Shown: piece by piece, positions 11,183-22,279 of the stretch
Layout: each line of letters starts with the position of its first letter
Numbering within the stretch: the first letter of the stretch is position 1
Source: Atkinsonella hypoxylon
Taxonomy: Eukaryota > Ascomycota > Sordariomycetes > Hypocreales > Clavicipitaceae
NCBI GenBank assembly: GCA_000729835.1
Contig: JFHB01000004.1
Span: 62,001 to 126,000, forward strand
Reading direction: 5' to 3'
Length of the DNA: 64,000 bases
The notes under the pieces: model-generated
The model's database searches: none
Told to the model about the DNA's origin: nothing
What the model saw: the letters and a program-made list of their open reading frames with translations, nothing else
Made by a program: the position numbers and the translations under genes

Positions 11183-13540
11183 GAGGTGCGGTGCGGTATG
11201 AGTTTTGGATGAGGGGGTGAAATCATCTAGCATGCCATGAAGAGGGCTAGATGTGACAGCTTTTTGCAGCAAGAGTCGCCGTGTCCACGGAGGAAAGTCA
11301 TCGAGTCGATGTCGAGAAACGCGGCCGAGGGGCAGGTACGGAAACGGAGAATATAAGTCCCCATATCTAGTCTCTGGCACGAGTGAGTACGAGTGGGTAC
11401 GAAGTTGGCAGGGCCCTGAACGCTGCTCGCATGTGCCCGTCAGAACCGCTCCGTACCAGGTACAAACGTTGATCCAGCACTAATCGAGGGACGGGTCCAC
11501 ACTCAATGTGCGCTAGTCGCCGCTAGACCGCGGCTGGCCCGGACTGTCCCGGGATACCGCCGGGATGTTGCCCCAAGCTCCAACCAACCAGGATGCTGGC
11601 CCCGTTGTCGGCCATGGCAACTCCTTCGCCAGGCATTAAAAGGTTACCTACCAGCCCGTCAGCCAGTGTCTTCGACGAGACGTAGAATAGTCGGTCTTAT
11701 CTTCCGCACTATAATTGCAGAGTCCTATGATTACGAGAGGAAGGAGTACTCTATTAGCATTCTCGTCTCAGCATTCTGACCCGAAACTAGACAGTCGAAT
11801 CCCGCACTAAGAAACCTTGATGGAAGTATGAACCACAAGAAACTCTTTCTTGTTAGTCCTTTGCATGCAAGCGAAGAAAAATTGCAGCGACTGAGTTGTT
11901 TCCATGAATTGACTATGTTTTGACATTTTGCGAATCATCCTGTCTTCATATGCAAGGGGGGAAGCGGGCCTATAACAAGCAGGACCTTGATCAGCTTCTC
12001 GCGACCCCAATGAAAAGACTCCATTTCATCCCGCTCTAGGCTTAGTTGCTTCGGCATGTTCAGAAGTCTGTTGCCGTACGCTTGCATACTCCTATACTAC
12101 AGCTCCAGAAGCAAGCCACATCTTCAGGTGCTCTGTTGAAGGTTATTTTAAAAGGTTTGTTGATTCTTCTAATGGCTCTTGAGCTTCATTTTGTTGGCGT
12201 GGCCGTCGCAAACACACGTAAAGTAAAAAAAACCAATTTAAACGCCGCGACTGTTGAAGTGCTGGAGGGCTTGGATTCCTCTCTTTCTTTGTAGTAGAGT
12301 AGCCCTGGGACTTTGCCAATTAATGTAGAGCTAAGAGAGCACTATCAGCGACCTCAAAGGGACCTAAAACAGGCGACAGGAGCAGTGACATGATCGCGAT
12401 GTTTGTGTTGTCGATGTTAATTATTGATTGCTGTAATGCGCGACCCTTGTTATATGTCTCATGTGTGTATAGCGGTAGTTGCTTAAGGGGAGTTAATACC
12501 TAGAGCTACTTAAAGAAATTGGACATAGGAAGAGTAGAGGATCAGCACAGAAATTTAAAGCGACCTTTCCAACTATAACCTGGTGCTATTTACACCGGGT
12601 AAAGTGCAAGATCAACAGGTCGTATACTTACGACTCGTGAGCAACATCCACCTGCTTGTTATTCATATACTATAGCTAGCAAGAATTCTCGAACAATGCC
12701 ACCCAAGGTGTGGTATCTGTGGCCACGGTCATCAGTTGAAGTAGCCTGTCGAAATCAGTCTAGCGCCTAATAGCATCGGCTACAAAAGAGTGTTATTTAA
12801 GCCAAGAAAGAACCTTGTACAGAAAAACGCTGCGTGCGGCTTGTCACAGTGTGATTAAAAAAAATCCTTTGCCACTAGCCACAGTTCGTCAGATGCCAGC
12901 TACCTTTTGATGCCTCCTAAAATTCCTAGTTTAGAGGTACTTAAAAATCCTGTAACATGGTCTGGGGGCGTTTCAATTCAAGAAATTTGTGCTCACCTCT
13001 AGGTCTTCCACGATGCTGTTAGTGCAGAGACGCCTCTAACAGCTAATGCGCGTCCAAGTGGCTTATAAGTACAACCTTCCTTCTCACGGCACTAACAGCT
13101 GCGGGGAAGAAAAATAATTTTAACCAGGAAAAGTTGTTTAAATTTTTTCTTCTATTACCTTAAGACCAGGGAGAGTAATGAAGCTTCTGTGGGTCGCGAA
13201 GTAGATAGTAATCAGGAGAATAATAACATACCAAGAGAAGTGAGGGTATAAAAGACCTTATTTATCTCTGCTTAGTAAAGTATTATGTTTGGTGCTTCAC
13301 CTTGAAGTATCTGCCTACCTTGAATAGTCTCTACACAGCCCTGTTCGCATTAGATGAGGTTTCCTCTTCTTACTAGCGAGCGATTACCAATGCAGCTTGT
13401 GAACTACGGCTGTGGCCCTGCCAATTTAGTATAATTGCTCAGGAACTGCATCAATTACTGCAATTACAGCTACGAAAGAAAATGGAGCCCGTAAGAACCC
13501 CTACAAAAGATATACTTAGAGCTAAATGTAGCACTTAATC
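11183..13540. other. Intergenic: FAD1 upstream region, then AT-rich DNA with decayed coding remains
   Basis: The first 400 bp hold the FAD1 leader or its alternative 5' coding part. From about 11.8 kb the DNA becomes A+T-rich and shows interrupted coding-like frames. One at about 12697-12860 (+) reads LEQCHPRCGICGHGHQLK, then a TAG stop, then PVEISLAPNSIGYKRVL in the same frame. Another at about 12893-13018 reads DASYLLMPPKIPSLEVL before a stop. They look like remains of a protein gene, but I cannot name the family. A (CTCCGTA) motif occurs near 11452. Confidence 0.45.
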
Positions 13541-13926
13541 ACATGCGGTCAGTCCTGTAAACCACCGGATGCAGTCTCAATAACCTTTATGCCTGGGACC
13601 GTACCAGGAACAACCACAATTCCGCCGCCAGCAGGATGCACCAAGCCTTGCACAAAGACGTGGTTATTATCCCTATATCTAATGAATCTCAACCACTAGA
13701 TACAGTAATTACAACGTATATGCCTGGAACTATTTCAGAAACAAGTACAATTACGCCCGATCCAGACTATACTCATCCTTGTACGACGAGCATTGTTATT
13801 ACCACTGAATCTAGTGAATCTCAACCACCAGATACAGCATTTATAACTACTATCCACCCTTCGGCTGACTGCAAGCATCCTTGCACTACTAGGATTGTCG
13901 TTTCAACCACTACGGTTTCCGGTTGA
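13541..13926 (+). pseudogene. Relic of a repeat-rich wall/adhesin-type surface protein
   Basis: Two partly overlapping frames show related units of the form PPD-x-V-x-IT-x-MPGT, T-x-TI-x-P, then C-x2-PCT and a beta-rich IVxTT stretch. The first (frame of 13541) has SCKPPDAVSITFMPGTVPGT followed by a CTKPCTK block. The second (from 13636) has QPLDTVITTYMPGTISETST, CTT blocks, and a third degenerate unit ending TTRIVVSTTTVSG. The units fall in register only if one base is missing near 13654, so the frame is broken. Thr/Ser/Pro-rich tandem units with paired cysteines are usual in GPI-anchored wall proteins and flocculin-like adhesins of filamentous fungi. No signal peptide or GPI signal is visible. 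The family assignment is inferred from composition and repeat layout only. Confidence 0.45.
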
Positions 13927-14349
13927 TGTGGGCCTACAGACACAGCAGTACTTGAAGACTATGCTGCAAATTCAGTTTCTCCTATTCGCCTACGGACTAC
14001 CTTTCGCGACTCGTCTTAGTCAGCTCGGTGACGAATATAACATATTTCCCTCAAGACTTGTTGCCCGGCGCAGCTCCCTGCATGATGCAGGAGCTCCCAA
14101 GAGCAGAGGAGAGTGATGCCCTAACCTGCGCTTTGGGCACACATTAGCAGGAACCCTCCTTACGTACGAGGACACAGTTTCTTTTGTCTTCGAATTGAGG
14201 ATGAAAACCCTCGAGTTCTCTTGTGTTAGATAGAAGTATAGTCATTCAATCAAAATTCATCCATCATATCATTCCGTCGCAAAAGGGAGCGCGCATCGTG
14301 CGACCAGAAAGCACTCAGCTTTTTATGTGGGTTCAGTCTACTGTGGAGT

Positions 14350-14379
14350 CTGGTCCGATCTGGTCCGATCTGGTCTGAT
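14350..14379. repeat. Short tandem repeat, about three 10-bp units
   Basis: The decamer CTGGTCCGAT repeats twice exactly, with a third diverged copy, just upstream of the esterase pseudogene. Confidence 0.75.
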
Positions 14380-14533
14380 TAGACTTTATAGGTCTTAGAT
14401 CTTCCAGGATCTATACTATACGTAGGTCTCAGTATGTAGATACTTACAATAAATAGAGACAAGTTAGTTCTGCATTTTTGATTAAGATATGCTCTATGCA
14501 ATTCAGAACAAAAGTGCATATAGAATGGACTGA

Positions 14534-15302
14534 GAATCCCCTAGCAGAGTTTACCTGCCGTCGAATTATCACGCAACGACGTTTACGCCGCTGCTGATGG
14601 CCTTTCATGGAAAGGGGGGACAACGCTGAGAATTGTGAGCGCCAGACTGACTTCTCCACGACAGAGATTAATCTGGATATGATTGGAGCATATCCTGCTA
14701 GTTTCGAAAGAGTACGTGATTTTCTCTCCACATGTTTCGTTGGAAGAAGACAATAACGTTGTGTGCTTTCAGTAAAAAGAAGGCCATTTATGACAAGTGG
14801 CTCCTACAGGGCGGCGGATGGCACGGAGTACAAGCCACAGACAGCAATGTAAACGATGGGCACTTCACGGTTGATCTCATCCTCTACATCAAGTATAATT
14901 TCTACTTCGACATAAACCGCGTGTACGTAACGGGCGTTTCCAACGGCGGAGGCTTCACCAATGTGCTCGCCTGCTCGAAATCGTCGACCTATTTTGCTGC
15001 TTCTGCGCCCATTTCCGGCGCCTTCTACACAAAGTTTCAGCCCATAGACCTGTGCAATTCTGTGTGGAAACCCACACCCATCTTAGAGATTCACGGCACG
15101 GCAGACAAGCAGATACCAGATTCCGTATGCCGGCCGCACGGGCGGACCGGATGATGCTCTTTAGTTATCCTATCCAGGACTGGGTGCAGGGGCCGTAGAG
15201 CATATCAGGGTCAATGGCGCCACACATGATTTTGGGTCGGACCTGAAAAGTATATCCAGGTTGGTTATTGAATTTTTGAAGAAGCATCACCGCGGGGGAT
15301 AG
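14534..15302 (+). pseudogene. Broken feruloyl-esterase/LpqC-like secreted esterase gene
   Basis: Conserved pieces of a CE1-type alpha/beta hydrolase lie in order but in different frames. They are: RVYLPSNYHATTFTPLLMAF plus HGKGG (from about 14546); an NAENCERQ stretch ending YPASFER; WHGVQATDSNVNDGHF; the nucleophile elbow VTGVSNGGGFTN with its GxSxG serine (about 14926-14960); ILEIHGTADK; and HIRVNGATHDFGSDL near the end, which carries the catalytic-His neighbourhood. Breaks are: a one-base shift at the G6 run 14614-14619; a frame mismatch across the apparent intron 14712-14775; a 7-bp imperfect duplication (CAGATAC/CAGATTC) at 15110-15123; and an in-frame TAG at 15162-15164. No signal peptide is found. 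Intact relatives are secreted enzymes acting on plant-wall esters. A functional product is very unlikely. Confidence 0.75.
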
Positions 15303-16418
15303 ACTGTCTGGTTTGTTAGCGACTTACTCTATGCCTGTGTGCGCGCGCGCACGTACAGCAGACACGAACGACTGAATGACAAAGCTGGAACCCTGCGCCA
15401 TAAACTTGGTTCCACAGCTGTAAAGCTCATGGTCCGTAATCACGACTGACAGCTTGAATTGTTATTACTGGAGCCGCGCTCGGCCCATCCCGAGTTCACA
15501 TGCCATGCCATGTGTGATGGCATAAGGCGAACTGCGGGCTTTCATGCGACCCAAGCCTGCATGGTGCATAATGGATCATTGCGCTTCTCTTCGGTAATTC
15601 TTCTGTGAGCAAAATGCCACAATAATAATGCGGGCAATCATCTTCATCATGTGGTGCACCTTGAGCAACGAGGGGTGGGGTGGCAGCCAGTCAAGTTCAT
15701 GAACAACCATTGTTGTTCAATGTCATCCAATGACAGACAGTTTGTAAAAAGTATATTCATATTGTGTTGGTTGAGATGAGAGGAACCGCGTATTCGAGAC
15801 GGCCAACTGGCAAGACCGTCTGTGAGTGGCTGATTCTCTACAGATCCACCTGGCAGATCCACCTGACAGGTCCACAGATCCTCGACGTGGGACCTTATCG
15901 GTTGCCGTGACAACTCCATCAAACGCGATGCGGGCATCTCTCGACGGCTAAAACAGTGGAGCACTGCCATGACCCATGGCTCCAGTTGGCAATCCGTGAA
16001 CCTCAATCTTGCCTTGATCTTCTCTCTCCACTTGCTCCCTATCTTGTTTGCGGCCCAGTTTCTGGATTGCGGGATCCTACAGCCCTCGCGACTGGATTGC
16101 TTGCAGGCGCACTTTGTATGAGAAATGCGAATATCATGAATTGGTGTCAAAGTCGTTCAAACAGTCACCACTCGACGAAGCCGCATCACCAGTAAACAGC
16201 CCGCACGAACACAGCCACAGAAAAAGACCATCTGGTCCCCGCGCAAGCACAAACAAAGGCTCTGGAGAATCTGATCACGCCTCCCCGTCGCCTTGATTGA
16301 CTATTCTAGCTAATACAAGACCTTTATACCATATTTTCCGCGCTCGCTTGGGCTTTTTTCCTATCGAGTCCGTTTGCCTGTCATCGTTGCTGGTTTGTGC
16401 GACCGCCCGCCGCAAACC
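15303..16418. other. Intergenic, upstream of ASE1
   Basis: No supportable gene. A short imperfect repeat (CAGATCCACCTG-like, about 15839-15880) is the only structure I see. The 3' part is presumably the ASE1 promoter. Confidence 0.55.
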
Positions 16419-18882
16419 ATGGACACCAGCTACCTGGCAAAACAGGTCAATGGCAGCATAGCGCAGCTGCATGGCCTGTTTGACGAAATCGGGGTTCCTG
16501 ATCATGACCGTGAAGCTCGAGAGTCCGAGGTAAGCAGTCTACCAGCTTCTTGCCGTTGATTTCTTACCTTGACGCCAAACAACTGTCCTAGATGCTAACT
16601 TCCTGTGTCCAATGCCTGTAGCTATTTGCAGCTTTGTCCGAGGCTTTGAACAGCCAAGTACGCCTCGTCACCTTGCAGAAGAAAGAATTGGTCGATGAAG
16701 CAAAGAAGATTATCACAGCCATTCGTCAGATGGAGGCGTCTCTCGACGACACGAAGCCGAGAAGACGAGAATATCAGGAAGACGAAGAGTTTAAGATTAC
16801 GTACCCGTTGAATCGTTGCTTGCAAGATCTGAGGGAGAAGCATATCCAAATCAGCCGGCTTCATAAAGAACGGTTTGAGCAGGTCAAAAGTAGGTCTTTG
16901 GTGCTCCTGTGTATCTTAGAAGCGGCATCTTGCTCACATGAGTTGCAGAGCTTGTTGAGGCTCTTGAGTCTTACTCGTCCCACCTGGAGCCAACCTTTGT
17001 TCAGATTGCGCTGCCGCCAACCGGCCCTAATCAATCCATTCCCCCGAGTTTTGATATATCTAATTCTTATGTTGAGCGGCTGGATGCCGAGTTCACTCGA
17101 GTATATGAAGAATACACGCGGCGCATCGCCTCGGTGCAGGCTTTGGCAAATCAAATCATCCAGTTTTGGGCAGAGCTCGGAACCCCGCAAGCTCAACAAG
17201 ACGGTGCAATTGTCAAATATTATAGAGACGCTCCTGAGCAACTCGGACTGCATCAAGAGGACCTGGACCGCCTTCAAGCTAAAAGAGATAGTTTGTCAGA
17301 ACAAAAGAAGACTCGCGAAAAGAAATTAAGAGAACTCAAGGCCGCTGTCGAAGCTCTGTGGCTGAAGCTCGGAATTGATGAAGGAGAAACTAAGGCTTTC
17401 TTGAACCAGAACCGAGGTTGTGGTTTGCGACAGATCAACGAGTTTGAGGACGAGTTATCACGTCTCAACGAACTCAAGAGGCAAAACTTGCATCTCTTTG
17501 TCGAAGACTCTCGAGTGAGGCTTCAAGAGTTGTGGGATTCACTCTATTTCTCCGAAGACGAAATGCTCGAGTTCACGCCTGCCTTCTCAGACGTATACAG
17601 CGATGCTTTGCTTGAAGCCCATGAACGCGAAGTGGCAAGACTTGAGGCACTCAAAGAACAACGCGCACCCATCCTGGCCGTCGTAGACAAACACAAGAGT
17701 CTCATCAGGGATCGGGATGACTTGGCTGCTTCAAGTCAAGATGCATCACGGCTTATGGCGCGGGGTCAAAAAGGCGAGAAGAGGGATCCCGGGAAGCTGC
17801 TGAGAGAGGAAAAGATGCGCAAGCGCATTGCCAAAGAACTCCCCAAAGTGGCCGCAGAAGTGCGCAAGATGCTCGAGAAATGGGAGGACGAGTATGGCCG
17901 CCCGTTCTTGGTGTTTGGAGAGCGGTATTTGGATGAGTTGGAGCCCGAGGATACGAAGAAGGCTGGCCCAATTTCGCGATCGAAAACTCCAGCAGGTCCG
18001 CCGCCGTCCACGGTCAAGGCGCCCAAGTCAACGGGACTTCTGGGTAGGGCAAACAGTACAAAAGCTGTGCCTTCTCGTTCTGTGACGAAAACCCCTACAG
18101 CAGCCAGTCGGACGGTGACCAAGAAGCTGCAGTCACCAGGCAAGGCCAACGCTGCGGCGAATGGCAAAGGAAGCCCCTCTAGGATTCCGGCTCGTGTGCC
18201 ACTTTCCAACTTGAAGAATGGCAATAACTCCCCTGAGCGGACTCGACCAGAGTCTCGAGGCGAGACTCTTCGGAACGGCGCCCCCGTCCGCGCGCCACCG
18301 CCCAAGATGCGAGATTTAAAGTCTGTCCCTGAGCTTCAGACGCCCAAAAACCCATATAAGTCGGCAGGTATTGAGCCGAGTTTTGTTCGGCAAGTTGAGC
18401 CGGAGGATGTGTACGTTGATCGTCCACAAACGTCTTGGGGGATGCGGTCCAATTCCAGCCTGTCAAATCGCAGCCGGCCACAGTATTATGAGGCTGTATA
18501 CGAGAACCAGTATGATGACCGATATGATGAACGCTATGCGACTAATCGAGCACCTCGTTCTGGTTTCCTGCAGCCACAGCCACCCAGACAATTGTCCAAC
18601 ACTTCGCATGCCTCAACAGTTATTTCTGGGTCTGAGAACTGGGAGACGTACGACGATAACAGCGAACCTGAACCAGATGCCTCAGAAGACTACTATGCCA
18701 AGCTTCGAGCTGCTCGGGGCAAAAGATTTGAACCCGAACAAGGGCACCGACCGCCAAGCAGCCAGGCTAAGCGCCTTAGGGGAATACCGGGAACTCCATA
18801 CGCCGCCGCCCCTGTCATGATTGACCAAGAAGGCAATCGAATTATCTCGGGCAGCGAATGGACAGATGAGGATATATTTTGA
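16419..18882 (+). CDS. ASE1: Microtubule bundling protein of the ASE1/PRC1/MAP65 family
   Basis: Exons 16419-16529, 16622-16889 and 16949-18882 code for 770 residues. Introns have GTAAGC..TGTAG and GTAGGT..TGCAG ends and keep the frame. The N-terminus (MDTSYLAKQVNGSIAQLHGL, then FDEIG) and the long helical region up to about residue 430 match the rod of MAP65/ASE1 proteins. The most conserved part is KRQNLHLFVEDSRVRLQELW followed by DSLYFSEDEM (about residues 220-255), and the helical region ends in EKWEDEYGRPFLVFGERYLD, close to the family's microtubule-binding spectrin domain. The C-terminal 330 residues are Ser/Pro/Arg-rich and disordered, typical for cell-cycle phosphoregulation. The family crosslinks antiparallel microtubules of the spindle midzone. 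The extreme C-terminus, SGSEWTDEDIF, is acidic. Confidence 0.93.
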
Positions 18883-20168
18883 GCCATGAGGCGCTATCTT
18901 TAACCCAAATCTCTTTTCAAAACGGGGGGCATTCGCCAACATGTTCCTTTCCCTAATGAGACAAACATTTCGCTCATGAGCTTGAATTCGATGAGAGAAT
19001 CATGCATGAAGCTCTTCATTCATATTCTTCTCAGGCCCAGCCAAGTCATGATGATGACGTCTCTTCTATCATGATGTGAGGAAATAATCTCAACATAACG
19101 AACTCACGTTGCCACATGTACGTCATGCTACATATCTCTCTTGTTCATAAAAGGACATGCATTTGAAGACTTTGGTGCAGACTGATGAATGCGATCGATC
19201 TACCCTTGTAACTAGAGGGTGATTCCTGTATTCTTCTTCTTCCTTTTTTTTTCTTTTTTTTTTATTTATTTATGGCTGGCCTTTTTTAGAAAAGATGATG
19301 CTTGTCGTGGGGAGAGGAGATATTCCGCAAGAGGGTGTTCATATCGAAAGAGTGAGCTTGAGCTTGCAAAAGCGTCACGGACTTTACATACTGCGGCGAA
19401 CATACTGATGCTTGAGGTGTATTACGAGAACTTGGAAATTATGGGAATGGAGCGAGTTGGGCCTACAAGGGCGAGCTGGATGGCGTATTGGGGCCGGCGT
19501 TTTGTGGTTTGGCCTGGAGAGCCGTTGGTCTTTTGTATATTTGGCTGTTTGAGACGTCTGAAAGGATCTGTGCCGTATTTTAAAACTGTGATACTTTCTG
19601 TCCCGCCCGCAATTGTCTCTTTTTCCCTAGCAGTGTGCTGAAGGCTCATCAAGCGCTGACTGGGGGCAAATTCTGAGACGTGAACAAGACTGCGATGCGA
19701 GCAAGGGTCCAAGGTTGGGGGAATGCAACAGCCTTGCGACTTGGCATATTTTTAGTGTCGCAGCCGACGCAGCCGACGCAGCCGATTTCCATTTCGAAAT
19801 GCGGCAGCGGCTTGACTTGACTGACCTTCGTTTCGTCTTGACTCCACATTACAATCTTCTTCCACTTTCCCCGTCTTCCGAAACCTGCCAACCCTCCTTC
19901 TCCTTCGGATTTCCACGTCTTCAGTCATTCTGCATATCGTGTACTCGACACAATTGACTCTCACCATCTCGCCCTTTGTCGCTCGTTGTTTCCCTAGGCT
20001 TAACCTTCTCTATTTTCGGGGCCGTGACAATACCGGCGCTCGCGTCTTCATTCATCACCCTCCCCTCCCCTTTCCCTTCGTTCCTTCTCGAACGCGCGTC
20101 TCGACTAAGTCATCGTAACCCCGTCAACGGTCAGCGCTCATGTTGCGACAGCGTCAGTCTTCCCGGCA
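18883..20168. other. Intergenic, ASE1 3' side and IRS4 promoter/leader
   Basis: A T-rich run (19235-19266) and a pyrimidine-rich leader (about 19840-20100) just before the IRS4 start are visible. The open frame at 19219-19641 starts inside the T-run and shows no coding features. Confidence 0.55.
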
Positions 20169-22247
20169 ATGAACAATGCCGTGCCCTCTCGCTCCACTAG
20201 CTCGCCGGACAATGCTGCAGTTGCTCTTAAGGGAGCCTCGCTAGCCTTCCGGCGCAATCCTGCCACTGGATGTGCCTTCTCCACGACATCGCCGCCGGAA
20301 TCTACGCATCTTCCGGAAGCAGGTCCGGGGGCAATTAACCGCTCGAGGAGCCCGCGCAGACGGGGTGCGAATACGGCCTGCAATACGTCTCATGGTCATC
20401 ATGGCGATGCGCTCGATACGGATTCACCAGGTTATCAAGCTAGCTTGGTGGCGGCGAGACTGCACCAGTTTGGTGACGGCTCACCGGTGCAACATGCTGC
20501 GGCGCAGCACCTCGATCCCAAGAATCCGAGTTTCATAGCTGCTACACTGGCGGCAAGTAGGAGTGTCAGCCCGAGTCCCCTTGTTCAGACGCCGCGGCGG
20601 AAGATTAGCTTTGGTGGTGCCAATGCTCTTGCTGTTTCTGTCCCGAGCGCTGCGGTAGACTCGGAAAGCATTCATCCTACGGGCAACTTGATTTCTCTGT
20701 TTGAAAAGGGACGGGAAGTTGAGCAGGGAGGGAGTCGAGTGCATGAGAAGAGGCCGTCGGCAACGGCCCTCGGACCGAAGCCGATACCGATACCGAAACC
20801 GAAACTAAGCTTGACATCTGCGCGACCGCCGACGCCGCCTCTTCCTGTAGCTGCTGCGCCTTCGCACGCTGAACAACCACATGTATTACAGCCTTCGAAA
20901 CTCCCTACCCCGCCACTTAGGAGCGCCGAGAAGATCTCTGCGATGCCCATGCCGAAACCAAAGTTGCCACCACAGCTATCATCGTCTCCTCAACTTCATC
21001 CTAATCCACCAAATGCCCGAAACTCGCCAACATGTGGAAGGTCCGGACGGGTGGGCGAATCCCCCAGTGCCAGTCCTGCTAGACCTGAGAAGCTGGCAGC
21101 GACTAAACCGCTCAAAGCCAGGCCACCATGCCTAGAAGTTTTATCTCCTAAACCCGTGAGGCTTGCGAAGCCCGTTTTAGCACCACCAATTACAAGCAGT
21201 CCGACCAGTTCTAGCGAATCAAGTGGGAGTCTGTCTTCTTCACCGTCCCTAGAGCCCGAGAAACGAGGCCTCGGGGCAAATCTGCAAACACTAACTCCTC
21301 TAAAGGGGCGGGCAAGTCCAAACTCTGTCACTAGTCAAGCAACGAGTCGAAGCCGAAATGGCGGGTACTCGGATGGCCCTGCTACGATGAGCAAGGCCTC
21401 AGTCCTGCCTCGAACTGAATTCGGCTTGCCCATTGTATCTCCTGTGCCTCCTTCCCCTGCGCAACCAGCTAGCCGTGAGGTGCGCAGAAAGAAGACTCCT
21501 CCACTTCCCCCAGGCAAGCGGGATTCCGTGGCCAGCGCGCCGACGTCACCCGCTCTAGGGCCTCAAACTTCGCGACAGCGTCTACCCACCGCCTCTACCA
21601 GCAATCTTCCGCTCGATAATCTCACTAATGCCATGGTGGCCAGCTCGCTCGCTTCTACAAGGCTTACACCGCATAACACAGGCCCCCCACTTCCTCCACC
21701 AAGTCTGCCCAGGCGCCAGAAATCTCCTCGGCTGCTGCAGACACTCCGACAGCCGCAGAAGAGCCACGATGACGAAGACCCCGAGCGACTGAAAATCGCC
21801 CATCGTCACAAACTGTCCAGCAACAAGCACGCTCATCATGAAGGTGCGCGGCATAGATGGCGCGACCAGATCACGCAGAGAGAAAGGAAACGCTACGAGG
21901 CAATCTGGGCATCGAATCGAGGCTATCTCCTTGACGACAATGACTGCCCATCGGACAGTGTGGCCGGCGGACTGGGTCGCGTTAAATCAGAGTGCGTTGC
22001 GAATGTGGTGGTTCGGGAAATCTGGAAACGTTCGCGACTGCCGCAGGATGAGCTCATGGAGATATGGGAACTCGTTGATCGTGGCCAGGTCGGCATGCTC
22101 ACGAGGCAAGAGTTCATAGTGGGGATGTGGTTGATTGACCAGCGCTTGCGGGGGAGGAAGCTGCCGGTTAGAGTGTCAGATAGCGTATGGGATAGTGCCA
22201 ACGGCGTGCGCGTCTGGCGGCCAAGGGGGGAAGTAGGGGGGAAGTAG
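20169..22247 (+). CDS. IRS4: EH-domain protein IRS4 (increased rDNA silencing 4-like)
   Basis: This is a single-exon frame of 692 residues. The first 560 residues are low-complexity and Pro/Ser-rich, with small conserved blocks (GASLAF near the start, YQASLVAARLH, PSFIAATLAASRSVSPSP). The C-terminal 120 residues form an EH domain: CVANVVVREIWKRSRLPQDE, then IWELVDRGQVGMLTRQEFIV and GMWLIDQRLRGRKLP, with the EF-hand-like loop and the EH tryptophan. Fungal IRS4/TAX4 proteins have this layout and regulate phosphoinositide levels, autophagy and rDNA silencing through the lipid phosphatase INP51. The start is the first ATG of the frame, just after the pyrimidine-rich leader. The last codons and the stop lie in a G-rich minisatellite, so the tail may vary between strains. 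Confidence 0.87.
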   Translation: MNNAVPSRSTSSPDNAAVALKGASLAFRRNPATGCAFSTTSPPESTHLPEAGPGAINRSRSPRRRGANTACNTSHGHHGDALDTDSPGYQASLVAARLHQFGDGSPVQHAAAQHLDPKNPSFIAATLAASRSVSPSPLVQTPRRKISFGGANALAVSVPSAAVDSESIHPTGNLISLFEKGREVEQGGSRVHEKRPSATALGPKPIPIPKPKLSLTSARPPTPPLPVAAAPSHAEQPHVLQPSKLPTPPLRSAEKISAMPMPKPKLPPQLSSSPQLHPNPPNARNSPTCGRSGRVGESPSASPARPEKLAATKPLKARPPCLEVLSPKPVRLAKPVLAPPITSSPTSSSESSGSLSSSPSLEPEKRGLGANLQTLTPLKGRASPNSVTSQATSRSRNGGYSDGPATMSKASVLPRTEFGLPIVSPVPPSPAQPASREVRRKKTPPLPPGKRDSVASAPTSPALGPQTSRQRLPTASTSNLPLDNLTNAMVASSLASTRLTPHNTGPPLPPPSLPRRQKSPRLLQTLRQPQKSHDDEDPERLKIAHRHKLSSNKHAHHEGARHRWRDQITQRERKRYEAIWASNRGYLLDDNDCPSDSVAGGLGRVKSECVANVVVREIWKRSRLPQDELMEIWELVDRGQVGMLTRQEFIVGMWLIDQRLRGRKLPVRVSDSVWDSANGVRVWRPRGEVGGK

Positions 22248-22279
22248 GAGGGAAGTAGGAGGGAAGTAGGGGGGAAGTG
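22225..22279. repeat. G-rich minisatellite, about five 10-11-bp units spanning the IRS4 stop codon
   Basis: Units of the form GGRGGGAAGTA repeat about five times. The TAG stop of IRS4 (22245-22247) is formed by AAGTAG within the array. Confidence 0.85.

Noticed and set aside
19219..19641. 140-codon forward frame after ASE1
   Set aside because: It begins inside a T-rich run and has no domain-like features; most likely a 3' flank.
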